Assembly (NCBI GenBank): GCA_016934225.1
Contig: JAFGTH010000208.1
Span: 1-19,267 of the forward strand
Origin: Lentisphaerota bacterium
Lineage (GTDB): Bacteria; Verrucomicrobiota; Kiritimatiellia; UBA8416; JAFGTH01
Reading direction: 5' to 3'
DNA: 19,267 nucleotides
Positions 7,759-14,374 of this stretch are shown here, in pieces; position 1 is the first letter of the stretch, and each line of letters opens with the position of its first letter. The position numbers and the translations under genes are program-made. The notes under the pieces are model-generated. The model was given only the letters and a program-made list of their open reading frames with translations, was not told the origin of the DNA and made no database searches.

Positions 7759-7801
7759 GACTCTTTGAAAATGTTCCCTTGTAACTCGATAGAAATGTCC
7801 C
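7759..7801 (+). repeat. Left-end double repeat units of the element
   Basis: Unit A (7759-7780) matches the inverted right-hand unit at 7984-8005 at 19 of 22 positions. Unit B (7784-7801), ACTCGATAGAAATGTCCC, is an exact 18-bp inverted match to 8013-8030. A and B are direct variants of one another about 24 bp apart, the spacing expected of tandem transposase-binding sites. Confidence 0.8.
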
Positions 7802-7844
7802 CGAAATATGTCTGCCAAGGCCGCCGTTATTGAGGATCGCGGTA

Positions 7845-7890
7845 TATTCATACAGCTTCATCCTCAAATACCTTGATCTTGATTGGCCTG
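7845..7890 (-). repeat. Dispersed repeat, copy 2 (direct repeat with 4975-5019)
   Basis: This is the second copy of the 45-46 bp repeat, inside the element remnant. It has one extra base relative to copy 1. On the minus strand one frame through it reads EWAIQLVLFHEFRPIKIKVF then EDEAV and a stop; the register equivalent to copy 1 gives VQANQDQGI and a stop. Just upstream of it on that strand is a short hairpin (CTCGT...ACGAG, about 7893-7910). Copy 1 has an unrelated palindrome (GAAAGCTTTC) at the same place. Confidence 0.75.
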
Positions 7891-7983
7891 AACTCGTGAA
7901 ATAAGACGAGCTGTATTGCCCATTCTTGGGGGACGGGAAAACCAGAGAGTCGTACCATTCTCTCGGGAAACGACAATCAAATA

Positions 7984-8030
7984 AAGGGAACATTTCTAAT
8001 GAGTCCAAAATTGGGACATTTCTATCGAGT
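7984..8030 (-). repeat. Right-end double repeat units of the element
   Basis: Read on the minus strand, 8030-8013 is the perfect 18-bp partner of the left inner unit and 8005-7984 the 19/22 partner of the left outer unit, offset by about 26 bp. The order of the two variants from outside to inside (B then A) is the reverse of the left end (A then B). Confidence 0.8.
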
Positions 8031-8052
8031 CTTGACAAACTGTAAAATAATA

Positions 8053-8080
8053 TTGACAAAACGCGCAGTTTTAGTACAGT
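8053..8080 (+). promoter_or_regulatory. Candidate promoter of the PUR-LolA-CNNM operon
   Basis: TTGACA (8053-8058) and TACAGT (8075-8080) are 16 bp apart, a perfect -35 and a 4 of 6 -10 box. A second TTGACA at 8032-8037 coincides with the last bases of the element. The predicted start is near 8086-8088, about 60 bases before the GTG of the PUR-domain gene. Confidence 0.45.
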
Positions 8081-8146
8081 ACATCCATGGTGATGGCCGT
8101 TATTAAGTGTGGCTGTGGGAATGTCGCAACTTATTAGGGGTAGTAA

Positions 8147-8380
8147 GTGGACGCTGAGTTATTTGGCGATCAGGTTCAGATTGAGAGGAAGCTGTTTACC
8201 TTCAAACTTATGGAAAATCCGAGGGGGCGATTCCTCAAGATCACTGAAGATGTCGGCGGCAGACGCAATACGGTAATTATACCTGCGACAGGTCTTGAGC
8301 AAATCAGGGATATTTTTGATCGTGCAATCAGTGCTGGCCATGCGGCGGATTCATGTGAGACAACAAGCGCTGGAGAATAG
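8147..8380 (+). CDS. Small PUR-domain DNA/RNA-binding protein
   Basis: The 77-residue product is almost entirely one PUR repeat, the fold of eukaryotic Pur-alpha and of bacterial single-repeat proteins such as Borrelia BpuR: a beta-sheet (VQIERKLFTFKLMENPRGRF, LKITEDVGGRRNTVIIPAT) followed by a helix (GLEQIRDIFDRAI). PUR proteins bind single-stranded purine-rich DNA or RNA, and single-repeat forms normally dimerise. The Arg and Asn residues in ENPRGR and GGRRN are the conserved surface positions. The start is a GTG at 8147 with AGGGG about 7 bases upstream; there is no ATG before the core. The stop is 4 bp from the next gene, so it leads an operon with a LolA-like protein and two CNNM proteins. 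The link between a nucleic-acid binder and envelope genes is not explained; post-transcriptional regulation of this operon is one possibility. Confidence 0.85.
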   Translation: MDAELFGDQVQIERKLFTFKLMENPRGRFLKITEDVGGRRNTVIIPATGLEQIRDIFDRAISAGHAADSCETTSAGE

Positions 8381-8384
8381 GAGA

Positions 8385-9167
8385 ATGTTGCGCTTGAACC
8401 TGGTTCTCACGTTAATTTTGATGATGAGTTTCACAGTGATGGCTGTTGCCAATGCTGTGAATTATTGCGGTTTGTACGCAAACGTCGGTACTTCAGTGTT
8501 ATGTTTATCCGTTGTGCAGGAATTGCTTGACGATGTTGTTCGTGGTTTTCCTCGCGAATCGCTAAAAATATCGGGTGATATAACTGTTCGCAAACAGCGA
8601 GGAGTAATTACACGCGAAATGGAGTTCGAGATGCGTTTGGATTGGGGTGGCAATCCGGCTTCGGCGGAATATACAATTCGCGACGCATTTGGCTCAAATC
8701 TCGAGAAAATGACGGTCATTCGGGCCGAGAATGGATCTGTGACATTCAAATATGCGTCTGGAAAAGACCTGACTTCGGCGGCTTGTCCGAATATAGGGGA
8801 GATGATACAGGGAACGGATATGAGCTGGATGGACTTGACATTGGGGTTCCTATGGTGGAAAGGTGGAAGCTTGATTGGACAGGAATTCGTACGCGGCCGC
8901 GAGTGCCATATTGTTGAGATTCCTGCTCCGGCTAACGACCAAGGCCCGTATGGCAAGGTTATGCTATGGATAGATCAGCGATTGCATGTAATACTGCAAG
9001 TCGAAGGTTATGGACACGACGGTGAAAAGATCCGACGGCTTTGGGTGAATGGGTTCAAGAAAATTGATGATCGTTGGATGATAAAGGACATGGAGATAGA
9101 GAATTTTCCGGTGATACGCCGGACTAAGATGCGCATTCGTGAGGTAGGTGTAGATACACGATCATGA
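8385..9167 (+). CDS. Secreted LolA-like (outer membrane lipoprotein-sorting) protein
   Basis: From the ATG at 8385 (GGAG 4-7 bases upstream) the product is 260 residues with a Sec signal peptide, MLRLNLVLTLILMMSFTVMA, and a likely cleavage after AVANA. The mature part resembles the LolA/LppX-type half-barrel proteins annotated as outer membrane lipoprotein-sorting proteins: a long run of antiparallel strands (LKISGDITVRKQRGVITREM), then SLIGQEFVRGRECHIVEIPA, LWIDQRLHVILQVEGYGHDG and RRLWVNGFKKIDDRWMIKDM. Such proteins carry lipids or lipoproteins in the periplasm; the exact cargo is unknown and true LolA function is not implied. The frame is open upstream to 8295, inside the PUR gene, but that start would bury the signal peptide. 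It is coupled to the next gene by an ATGA overlap. Confidence 0.8.
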   Translation: MLRLNLVLTLILMMSFTVMAVANAVNYCGLYANVGTSVLCLSVVQELLDDVVRGFPRESLKISGDITVRKQRGVITREMEFEMRLDWGGNPASAEYTIRDAFGSNLEKMTVIRAENGSVTFKYASGKDLTSAACPNIGEMIQGTDMSWMDLTLGFLWWKGGSLIGQEFVRGRECHIVEIPAPANDQGPYGKVMLWIDQRLHVILQVEGYGHDGEKIRRLWVNGFKKIDDRWMIKDMEIENFPVIRRTKMRIREVGVDTRS

Positions 9168-10417
9168 GTGCTGTTCCTGTATTGGAGTGCGTCACACTCC
9201 TTATACTTTTTATTTTGTCCGGTTTCTTCTCAAGCGCCGAGACTGCGCTGTTTTGTCTCAACCCTGCACAGATTAGAAAGCTGCGCCGTTCCCATCCACG
9301 CGCTGCGTCGCATATTGAAAACATGCTTGTTGCGCCTACTCGTTTACTATCAACAATTCTCATCGGCAACACAATTGTGAATATAGCAGCGGCTGATATG
9401 GGTTTTGTCGTGGTAAGTCATATTTGGCCTGCTCATGGAGAGGTGATTGCAATTCCCGCAATGACTATACTCCTTTTGTTGTTCGGCGAATTGACTCCAA
9501 AACGTTTGGCAATGGCCAAGGCAGAATTGTTTGCCACTGTATATGCGCCACTGCTTGTTTTTCTCATAAGTTTCATAACTCCTTTAAGATGGGTGCTTGA
9601 GAGAACTGCGGGTTTGTTTGTAAAAAATTTGCATGCTGCGCCCAGATCATTAACCGAAGACGAGTTTTTGGGCGTAATAGAGGAGGGGGAAGCAAAAGGC
9701 GTGCTCGATAAAGAGGAACGAACAATGGTGGACGGAATCATCAGTCTTGAAGACATGCAGGCAAGTGATGTGATGACCCCGCGCGTGGATCTGGTAGGGA
9801 TCAATCTGGAGTCGTCTCTTGAAGAGATGGAGCAAGTTGCGCGAAGTGTTTGGTTTCATTACCTGCCTATTTATCGTGGTGACCTGGATAATATAGAAGG
9901 GTTGCTTGACTTGCCGCGCTTTTTGTTGTCGCCGGAGCGCAATCTTGACGCCGCACGAGTACCGGCATGCTTTATCCCGGAAACTGCGCCACTTGACACG
10001 ATTCTGACTACATTTCAGAAAGAACAACGCAGAGTGGCGATTGTAGTGGACGAGTATGGCGGAACGGCTGGCTTGATTACTCGGGGCGATGTTTTGGAAG
10101 AAATCGTGGATGATGTGGAAAGCGAACACGAGCGCGAGGTTCCGCTGATTGAGAAAGTCGGCGAGAGATCCTGGTTGGTTGATGGCAGTATCAGTTTGGA
10201 AGACATAAACGATGAGCTGGGATTGGCGCTGGAAGCCGAAGGTGCAGATCGTATTGCAGGTTGGGTTAGCGCCCAGGCGGAGCGAGTGCCGCGGCACGGA
10301 GAGGTTGTCGAAGCGCAGGGATGTAAAGCAACTGTGCAACGTGTCAAGAGGAACAGGGTCGTGTCGGTTCTCCTGGAAGTTCCGGCATTGGAACGTGAAG
10401 ACGGGGAGTTTGATTAA
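9164..10417 (+). CDS. CNNM/CorC-type transporter: DUF21, CBS pair and CorC_HlyC domain
   Basis: The 417-residue product has the full architecture of the CNNM/CorC (formerly hemolysin C-like) family of Mg2+ or divalent-cation transporters in the inner membrane. Residues 1-155 form the DUF21 membrane domain, with motifs SGFFSSAETAL (19-29), IGNTIVN (67-73) and GELTPK (108-113). Residues about 200-320 are a CBS pair (VMTPRVDLVG, RRVAIVVDEYGGTAGLITRGDVLEEIV) that binds adenine nucleotides in characterised relatives. Residues about 325-405 are the CorC_HlyC domain (SWLVDGSISLEDINDELG). The start overlaps the preceding stop as ATGA, and its own stop overlaps the following gene by one base, so the three are probably translated in step. 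The transported ion cannot be read from the sequence. Confidence 0.92.
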   Translation: MSAVPVLECVTLLILFILSGFFSSAETALFCLNPAQIRKLRRSHPRAASHIENMLVAPTRLLSTILIGNTIVNIAAADMGFVVVSHIWPAHGEVIAIPAMTILLLLFGELTPKRLAMAKAELFATVYAPLLVFLISFITPLRWVLERTAGLFVKNLHAAPRSLTEDEFLGVIEEGEAKGVLDKEERTMVDGIISLEDMQASDVMTPRVDLVGINLESSLEEMEQVARSVWFHYLPIYRGDLDNIEGLLDLPRFLLSPERNLDAARVPACFIPETAPLDTILTTFQKEQRRVAIVVDEYGGTAGLITRGDVLEEIVDDVESEHEREVPLIEKVGERSWLVDGSISLEDINDELGLALEAEGADRIAGWVSAQAERVPRHGEVVEAQGCKATVQRVKRNRVVSVLLEVPALEREDGEFD

Positions 10418-11391
10418 TGTTTCAGATAGAAATAACAGTCATATTCCTCTGTATGCTGGGTGCGGCTTTTTTCTCAGGCATGGAAACAGGCATTATATCC
10501 ATCCACAGAATACGTCTTAGGTATTTCGTTAAACAGGGGTTAAAACCGGCGCGGATACTTCAATGGTTTCTCGACAATACCGACCGATTGCTTGGCACAA
10601 CGCTTGTTGGCACAAACATTTGTATAGTTGTTATATCAGTTGTGGCGGCCGGAATCACCGTGCGATGGATTGGCCCAGGTGGCCATGCTGTATCTACGGC
10701 TGTCATGTCGGTTCTGGTTCTGATATTTTGCGAGTTCCTGCCGAAAGCATGGTTTCATAGCAAGCCCTATGAAAGGACCAAACATTTTGTCGGCATGTTG
10801 AAAGTCTCGGAAAAAGTTTTAATGCCGATCTCCTGGCTCATGCTTTGGCTTACGCATTGGATTGTTCCAAGCGCAATTGGGCGTCTTTCCGGAATGGACA
10901 TATTCATTACCAGGGACGAATTGAGAATATTGGCGCGTGAGAGTGAACAACACGGCGCGTTATCGCGTAAAGAACGTGTCATGATTGATGGGGTTTTTGA
11001 ACTCTCAAAGAAAAGAGCAAAAGATATTATGGTGCCTCGCAGCGAGATGATCTGTCTTGAATCGGATATGACCGTTCGGCAATTTTTTGAGTTGGCCAGA
11101 AAGACTAAGCTTACCAGAATGCCTGTGTTTGATCGTGCGAGCAATTGTTTTACCGGTATAGTGAATGTGTTCTCTGTTCTTGCAGTTGGATCGAGCGATA
11201 TGAACAAATCCATTGGCAGTTTTGTGTGGGCGCCACTCTTTATTTCCGAAGACATGGCCGTGGACGATATCTTTCCAAAACTTCGGCGTTTTCGTCAGCC
11301 AATGAGTCTTGTGCGCAACAGCAACGGGGAAGTCGTTGGTTTGGTAACGACCGAGGATATTCTCGAAGAAATCGTCGGCAAAATTGCGTAA
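10417..11391 (+). CDS. CNNM/CorC-type protein, short form without CorC_HlyC domain
   Basis: This 324-residue paralogue of the preceding gene has a DUF21 membrane domain (AAFFSGMETGIIS at 16-28, VGTNICIV at 64-71, CEFLPK at 105-110) and a CBS pair (DIMVPRSEMICLESD, LTRMPVFDRASNCFTGIVN, LVGLVTTEDILEEI near the end at 308-319). It stops where the first protein continues into its CorC_HlyC domain, so it is about 90 residues shorter. In the membrane motifs it differs from its neighbour (SGMETG instead of SSAETA, CEFLPK instead of GELTPK), suggesting old divergence. Family proteins act as dimers, so a heterodimer with the neighbour is a reasonable guess. The ATG shares its A with the preceding TAA stop, which is why this start is preferred. 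Confidence 0.9.
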   Translation: MFQIEITVIFLCMLGAAFFSGMETGIISIHRIRLRYFVKQGLKPARILQWFLDNTDRLLGTTLVGTNICIVVISVVAAGITVRWIGPGGHAVSTAVMSVLVLIFCEFLPKAWFHSKPYERTKHFVGMLKVSEKVLMPISWLMLWLTHWIVPSAIGRLSGMDIFITRDELRILARESEQHGALSRKERVMIDGVFELSKKRAKDIMVPRSEMICLESDMTVRQFFELARKTKLTRMPVFDRASNCFTGIVNVFSVLAVGSSDMNKSIGSFVWAPLFISEDMAVDDIFPKLRRFRQPMSLVRNSNGEVVGLVTTEDILEEIVGKIA

Positions 11392-11515
11392 CTATAACAA
11401 CCACCGAACACTATATCCCGGATTGAATAGAACCAATTTGTCGGAGATTTTCTTACAGGTCAATTCAGATACCGCCCTGATATGCGAGTTTGCCAAAATG
11501 CCATATGATTCATAA

Positions 11516-12046
11516 ATGCCTTTTGCAGATTGCACCGATTGTAAATGTGTTGTGTGCGGACGATTTATCGGGGCGAAACGAATCTGCCCTTATTGCGGAG
11601 AAATGTCTGTACGAAATCCGCTCTACACATTTCTCAGGCGTTCGTCATTCGTTTTTGGCATATGCGGAGTATTGATTCTATACGCTGTATCGCTTCAAGG
11701 CGACCGCCATATTATTGCTATAGGCGAAATAGGGCCGACATACAACTTTTCACATATTCATGTGCGTGGTCGTGTGGAAAGACGTCCGTATGTAGCCAAT
11801 ACCAGATACGGCGCTGATCGAGTTTCTTTTTATATTGACGACGGCACAGGTCGGATCAAGGTTGTTGCATACGGCGATGTTGCGACGGCATTATGTCACG
11901 AGAATCGTATTCCCCAAAAAGGAATGCTTGTGGATGCGAGGGGAGTTCTTGTTGTATCACGGGGCCGTACACAGGAAATCAGGCTGCATGTTCCCGATGG
12001 GTTAAGTATCGAAACAACCGGGGAGGGAACAGATGCCAGCGAATGA
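11516..12046 (+). CDS. Membrane-anchored zinc-ribbon and OB-fold protein
   Basis: The 176-residue product has three visible parts. An N-terminal zinc ribbon has Cys pairs at 11/14 and 24/27 (CVVCG, CPYCG), with extra Cys at 6 and 9. One transmembrane helix lies at about 44-61 (SFVFGICGVLILYAVSL). The C-terminal domain, about 66-165, resembles an OB fold of the nucleic-acid-binding (tRNA-anti) type: SHIHVRGRVERRPYV, DRVSFYIDDGTGRIKVVAYG, then MLVDARGVLVVSRGRTQEIR. Cysteine-first topology would put the ribbon in the cytoplasm and the OB domain outside, or the reverse; the sequence does not settle it. The ATG at 11516 has no strong Shine-Dalgarno sequence. The end overlaps the permease gene by 14 bp. 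I know no characterised protein with this layout, so its function is open. Confidence 0.82.
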   Translation: MPFADCTDCKCVVCGRFIGAKRICPYCGEMSVRNPLYTFLRRSSFVFGICGVLILYAVSLQGDRHIIAIGEIGPTYNFSHIHVRGRVERRPYVANTRYGADRVSFYIDDGTGRIKVVAYGDVATALCHENRIPQKGMLVDARGVLVVSRGRTQEIRLHVPDGLSIETTGEGTDASE

Positions 12047-13376
12047 AATAATCATAGCTTGTTTTGTGCTGATCGCCGGAATTGTAGCCGCGATTATGGC
12101 CTGTGTGCCGGGCTTGCATGCCTACAACACACTGGCATTGTTGGTTGTTGGGGCATCTGCTCTGGCTGATATGGGTACGCACTTGCCAGGCGAGATCTTG
12201 GCGGCAACGATGACTAGCGTGGTGGTTGTCTATGCGATAGTAAGCGTTGTGCCGACCATCTTGATTTCCGCGCCTGATGAAAGTGGTGCGCTTGCTGTTC
12301 TGCCGGGGCAGGAATACATGATACAAGGTCGAGGCTTGCATGCCGTTGGCCTTATGCTTATTGGCGGCGCAGTGGCTATTGCCGTGTTGATTGCCGGATC
12401 ACCGTTCGCGTTTCTGATTCTGTCGCCGGTTCAGGCGGCCTTTAAGGGACATACACATTGGGTGCTCTGGTGTACGATTTGTTTTATGCTTATGTCTGAA
12501 TGGCCAAGGGAAGGCAGATTAGGCCAGGGGGGGTGGACCAAATTTCTTGAAGCATGGCGCGTGTTGGCATCCGGTATTGGAGTTTTTCTGTTGTCGGGAT
12601 TTCTTGGTTTTATTCTTCTCTATAGATCGCCTATTGCTGCCGACATGTCGTTTCAGAATATTATGCCGGCATTTGTTGGAATGTTCGCCATGCCATGGCT
12701 GGTTCTCAATACATTGAGCGCCGGAGATATGCCCAGTCAGTCAACCCAATGCGAACGTATCAGCGGAATGGATATCGGCGCATTGTTTAAAGGCGCCGCT
12801 GCCGGTGTCATGGGCGGAACATTCGCGGCGTTTTTTCCGGTTATTACAGGCGGCATTGGCGGATTAATGGCGGGACATGCCACTTCTCTGCGCGACTCGC
12901 GATCCTTCCTCGTGTCACAGGGCGCCGCAAGAGTGGCCTATTATGCCGGCGGACTTTTATTTTTCGCCGTACCCGGCACACAAATGACAAGAGGTGGTGC
13001 GGCCTGGATGCTGAGGACATTGTATGAACCTCTGAGTGTTCGTGACTACTGGATTGTCGTTGCGTCAATCGCCGGCGCCGGCGCTGTCGCCATCACGTCC
13101 GCGATACCTGCCGCAAAAATAATGCTGTACCTTATCGCACGATATGGTCATCGCCGAATATCGTTTGTTTCGTTGCTTATTGTTATTGGCATCGTATTCG
13201 CGCTTACCGGTATGGCCGGACTTGCCGTGGCAATCGTTGGGATGTGTATCGGGTTTGTGCCGGTTTTAAACGGGTCGAGGAGAATGAATTGTCTGGGCGT
13301 AATATTGTTGCCGATGGCCTGCAATATGTCCGGAATCGGACCGGCTGTCGCCGGAACGTTGGGGTTATTAAATTGA
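12033..13376 (+). CDS. TctA-like (DUF112) integral membrane permease
   Basis: The 447-residue, strongly hydrophobic product has about ten predicted membrane segments and the internal-duplication hallmarks of the TctA family: VPGLHAYNTLALLVVG at 25-40 in the first half, and PVITGGIGGLMAGHATSL then RDSRSFLVSQGAARVAYY at about 268-303 in the second. TctA is the large permease subunit of tripartite tricarboxylate transporters. Here no periplasmic binding protein (TctC) or small subunit (TctB) is nearby, and the length is shorter than the usual 500 or so residues, closer to stand-alone archaeal-type relatives. The substrate is therefore unknown. The ATG at 12033 has a strong GGGGAGGG upstream and overlaps the OB-fold gene; the stop overlaps the next start (TTGA), giving tight coupling on both sides. 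Confidence 0.88.
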   Translation: MPANEIIIACFVLIAGIVAAIMACVPGLHAYNTLALLVVGASALADMGTHLPGEILAATMTSVVVVYAIVSVVPTILISAPDESGALAVLPGQEYMIQGRGLHAVGLMLIGGAVAIAVLIAGSPFAFLILSPVQAAFKGHTHWVLWCTICFMLMSEWPREGRLGQGGWTKFLEAWRVLASGIGVFLLSGFLGFILLYRSPIAADMSFQNIMPAFVGMFAMPWLVLNTLSAGDMPSQSTQCERISGMDIGALFKGAAAGVMGGTFAAFFPVITGGIGGLMAGHATSLRDSRSFLVSQGAARVAYYAGGLLFFAVPGTQMTRGGAAWMLRTLYEPLSVRDYWIVVASIAGAGAVAITSAIPAAKIMLYLIARYGHRRISFVSLLIVIGIVFALTGMAGLAVAIVGMCIGFVPVLNGSRRMNCLGVILLPMACNMSGIGPAVAGTLGLLN

Positions 13377-14374
13377 AGGGTATTTCGCATTTTATGATGG
13401 GCATTGCCGCCACGTCGTTTTTGCCGGCGGCGGTGGAATCGTCTTTTCATGGTTCGCCATTGTTGTTTGTTCTAGGCGGAGTGGCCGGTCTTGCGCCTGA
13501 TACTATTGATTTCAAATTCGCAAAATTTTTCGCGAAACATGAGATTGAGTTAACTCCCGACCCATTAAAGCCGGATGCGCAATTAATAGCCGATGCTTTA
13601 GCATTTGCGGTTCAGGATGCGAACAATAAGCGGATGCCGATTCGAATAAAGCTAAACACTATTCAATTGCATGCTAATAAGTGGCTTCGATATACGGTGG
13701 ATTTTATCGCAAGCGTGTCTGATCGCGGCAATAATATTGAATGGGGTGTGAAAGTTGAAATTGGTGACATAGTTAATACCGGCGGTGAAATAGTCGAGTC
13801 GTCGGATATATCTGAAAACAGAACAGGTTATGCATCATTGAAGTGCGATATCAAAATTGAATATAGCGCGCAAATTATTGTTGATATTCTGGATGGCCCT
13901 ACTATCGGCATGATTCCAAATTGTGAGGGTAGAGTAACTCCTCGGTTGATACCATGGCATAGACGGTTCAGTCATAGCATTGTCGCTTGTATTTTGGCTT
14001 CATTGGGAGTGTCCGCAGTTATCAATTTGCTCGCCGGATTGATAGTATTGCTTGCGTTTGGGTTGCACATTGCGGCCGATCAACTTGGACATATGGGCAG
14101 TAGCTTATGGTATCCTTTCACTATGAAGCGTGCAAGAGGACTGGGTCTGATGCAATCCGGCGACAGTCTGGCCAATTTTGCGGCTGTCTGGTTGTCGGGC
14201 GTGTGTGTTGTCTGGAATCTTCTGCGTTACTCGCCCGGAGCAGCGACGGTTGATGTTTCTATCGGCGGACTGATCATGGCCGCGATAGTTCCGATTTCGC
14301 TTGTGGTGGTGTTGCGCAGGTTGTTTAATGATTACACATTAAGAATCGGCGCAAATGCATCTACAACGAACTAA
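13373..14374 (+). CDS. YdjM-like membrane-bound metal-dependent hydrolase with a central insertion
   Basis: The family (YdjM, PF04307) consists of inner-membrane proteins predicted to be metal-dependent hydrolases. From the TTG at 13373 the product is 333 residues and starts MKGISHFMMGIAATSFLP, the family N-terminus with its conserved His6. Asp43 and Asp46 lie in LAPDTIDF. After an insertion of about 140 mostly beta-rich, soluble residues (about 55-195) come HRRFSHS (196-202) and LHIAADQLGHMG (231-242), which complete the predicted metal site, and two or three C-terminal membrane segments. The TTG is chosen because it restores MKGISHF and overlaps the permease stop as TTGA; the ATG at 13394 would remove the conserved His. 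The open frame extends upstream to 13244, but only inside the permease gene. Its end overlaps the next gene by 20 bp. Confidence 0.82.
   Translation: MKGISHFMMGIAATSFLPAAVESSFHGSPLLFVLGGVAGLAPDTIDFKFAKFFAKHEIELTPDPLKPDAQLIADALAFAVQDANNKRMPIRIKLNTIQLHANKWLRYTVDFIASVSDRGNNIEWGVKVEIGDIVNTGGEIVESSDISENRTGYASLKCDIKIEYSAQIIVDILDGPTIGMIPNCEGRVTPRLIPWHRRFSHSIVACILASLGVSAVINLLAGLIVLLAFGLHIAADQLGHMGSSLWYPFTMKRARGLGLMQSGDSLANFAAVWLSGVCVVWNLLRYSPGAATVDVSIGGLIMAAIVPISLVVVLRRLFNDYTLRIGANASTTN

Larger units (their letters stand above)
7751..8037. mobile_element. Cargo-less remnant or MITE-like element with IS21-family-style multi-repeat ends
   Basis: Each end carries two copies of a repeat with consensus close to ACTCNNTNGAAATGTYCC, directed inward: 7760-7777 and 7784-7801 on the left, and inverted copies at 8013-8030 and 7987-8004 on the right. 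Two or three direct copies of an approximately 20-bp transposase-binding site at each end is a known feature of the IS21 family (L1/L2, R1/R2). The right end reads TGTCAAG then ACTCG on the minus strand, fitting the 5'-TG...CA-3' termini; a matching TG on the left is at 7751. About 180 bp lie between the inner repeats, without istA or istB coding sequence. No target duplication is evident (GCGC versus AACT). It could be an internally deleted IS or a MITE. Confidence 0.6.
7713..8146. other. 434-bp region without an intact gene: element remnant and promoter
   Basis: The space between greA and the PUR-domain gene is mostly filled by a small element with IS21-like ends (about 7751-8037) that contains repeat copy 2. 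To its right is a good promoter-like sequence for the downstream operon (8053-8080) and a possible 16-codon leaderless frame (8087-8137). Minus-strand frames through the element are interrupted. Confidence 0.6.

Noticed and set aside
7730..8059. Minus-strand open frame of 109 codons across the element remnant
   Set aside because: It runs through both sets of terminal repeats and both flanks, so it cannot be a transposase of the element; composition is unlike the genuine genes and it matches nothing I know.
9650..10339. Minus-strand open frame of 229 codons inside the first CNNM gene
   Set aside because: The plus-strand gene is unmistakable; the antisense translation has no recognisable motif and no ribosome-binding site.
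12033..13376. Complete tripartite tricarboxylate transporter
   Set aside because: Only the TctA-like large subunit is present; no TctB or TctC gene lies nearby, so a citrate or tricarboxylate transport function is not supported.
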